This document shows positions 6,765 through 6,798 of a DNA stretch of 6,798 bases, in pieces (position 1 is the stretch's first letter; every line of letters starts with the position of its first letter). Location: assembly GCA_948585895.1 (NCBI GenBank), contig CAPBNZ010000082.1, positions 1-6,798 on the forward strand, given 5' to 3'. A program made the position numbers and the translations under genes. The notes under the pieces were generated by a model that saw only the letters and a list, made by a program, of their open reading frames with translations, ran no database searches and was not told the DNA's origin. The DNA comes from an uncultured Clostridia bacterium. Lineage in GTDB: Bacteria > Bacillota > Clostridia > TANB77 > CAG-508.

Positions 6765-6798
6765 TCTATCACAATTTTATGAAAAATTTCATTGAAAC

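Noticed and set aside
6775..6798. Terminal ATTGAAAC, which resembles the 3' end of some CRISPR repeats
   Set aside because: Only one copy is present, at the window edge, and the preceding bases form a simple AT palindrome (ATGAAA-AA-TTTCAT). No spacer or second repeat is visible, so an array cannot be claimed.

Overview
The window is AT-rich DNA with Gram-positive-type signals: strong AAGGAGG-like ribosome binding sites, a textbook sigma-A promoter and a GerM-domain protein. Together with an oxygen-sensitive iron-sulfur enzyme fusion, this points to an anaerobic low-GC Firmicute, most likely a Clostridia-type gut or sediment organism. The lineage is an inference; no rRNA or other marker gene is present.

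Layout, left to right. Positions 1-95 hold a short stretch, less AT-rich than its surroundings, that I cannot assign. A small Lys/Asn-rich ORF (111-302, +) meets tail-to-tail, 3 bp apart, a membrane-anchored GerMN-domain protein (306-848, -). A divergent intergenic region (849-1160) carries an extended -10 promoter for the GerMN gene, one copy of a 26-bp repeat, a near-consensus sigma-A promoter and a 21-bp dyad just before the ribosome binding site of the next gene. That gene (1161-5495, +) fills most of the window. It encodes a 1444-residue acyl-CoA dehydratase activase fusion: two BadF/BcrA-type ATPase modules, a Cys-rich linker, a DUF2229 region and a 2-hydroxyacyl-CoA dehydratase-like C-terminal part. 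A hairpin at 5588-5620 separates it from a convergent patatin-like phospholipase gene (5768-6629, -), which has a one-base frameshift exactly at its catalytic GxSxG motif. Positions 6630-6798 are non-coding and contain an imperfect dyad.

The genes do not form an operon. Each has its own start signals and they alternate in direction, so no shared pathway is evident. The large activase appears to be transcribed alone and carries both ATP-driven electron donor modules and the probable acceptor module on one chain.

The most interesting observations are: (i) a perfect 26-bp inverted repeat pair that brackets the activase gene and its promoter, with the right copy forming part of the protein's C-terminal tail; (ii) the frameshift in the patatin nucleophile elbow; (iii) the dyad between the activase promoter and its ribosome binding site. 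I see no CRISPR array, insertion sequence, tRNA or rRNA.
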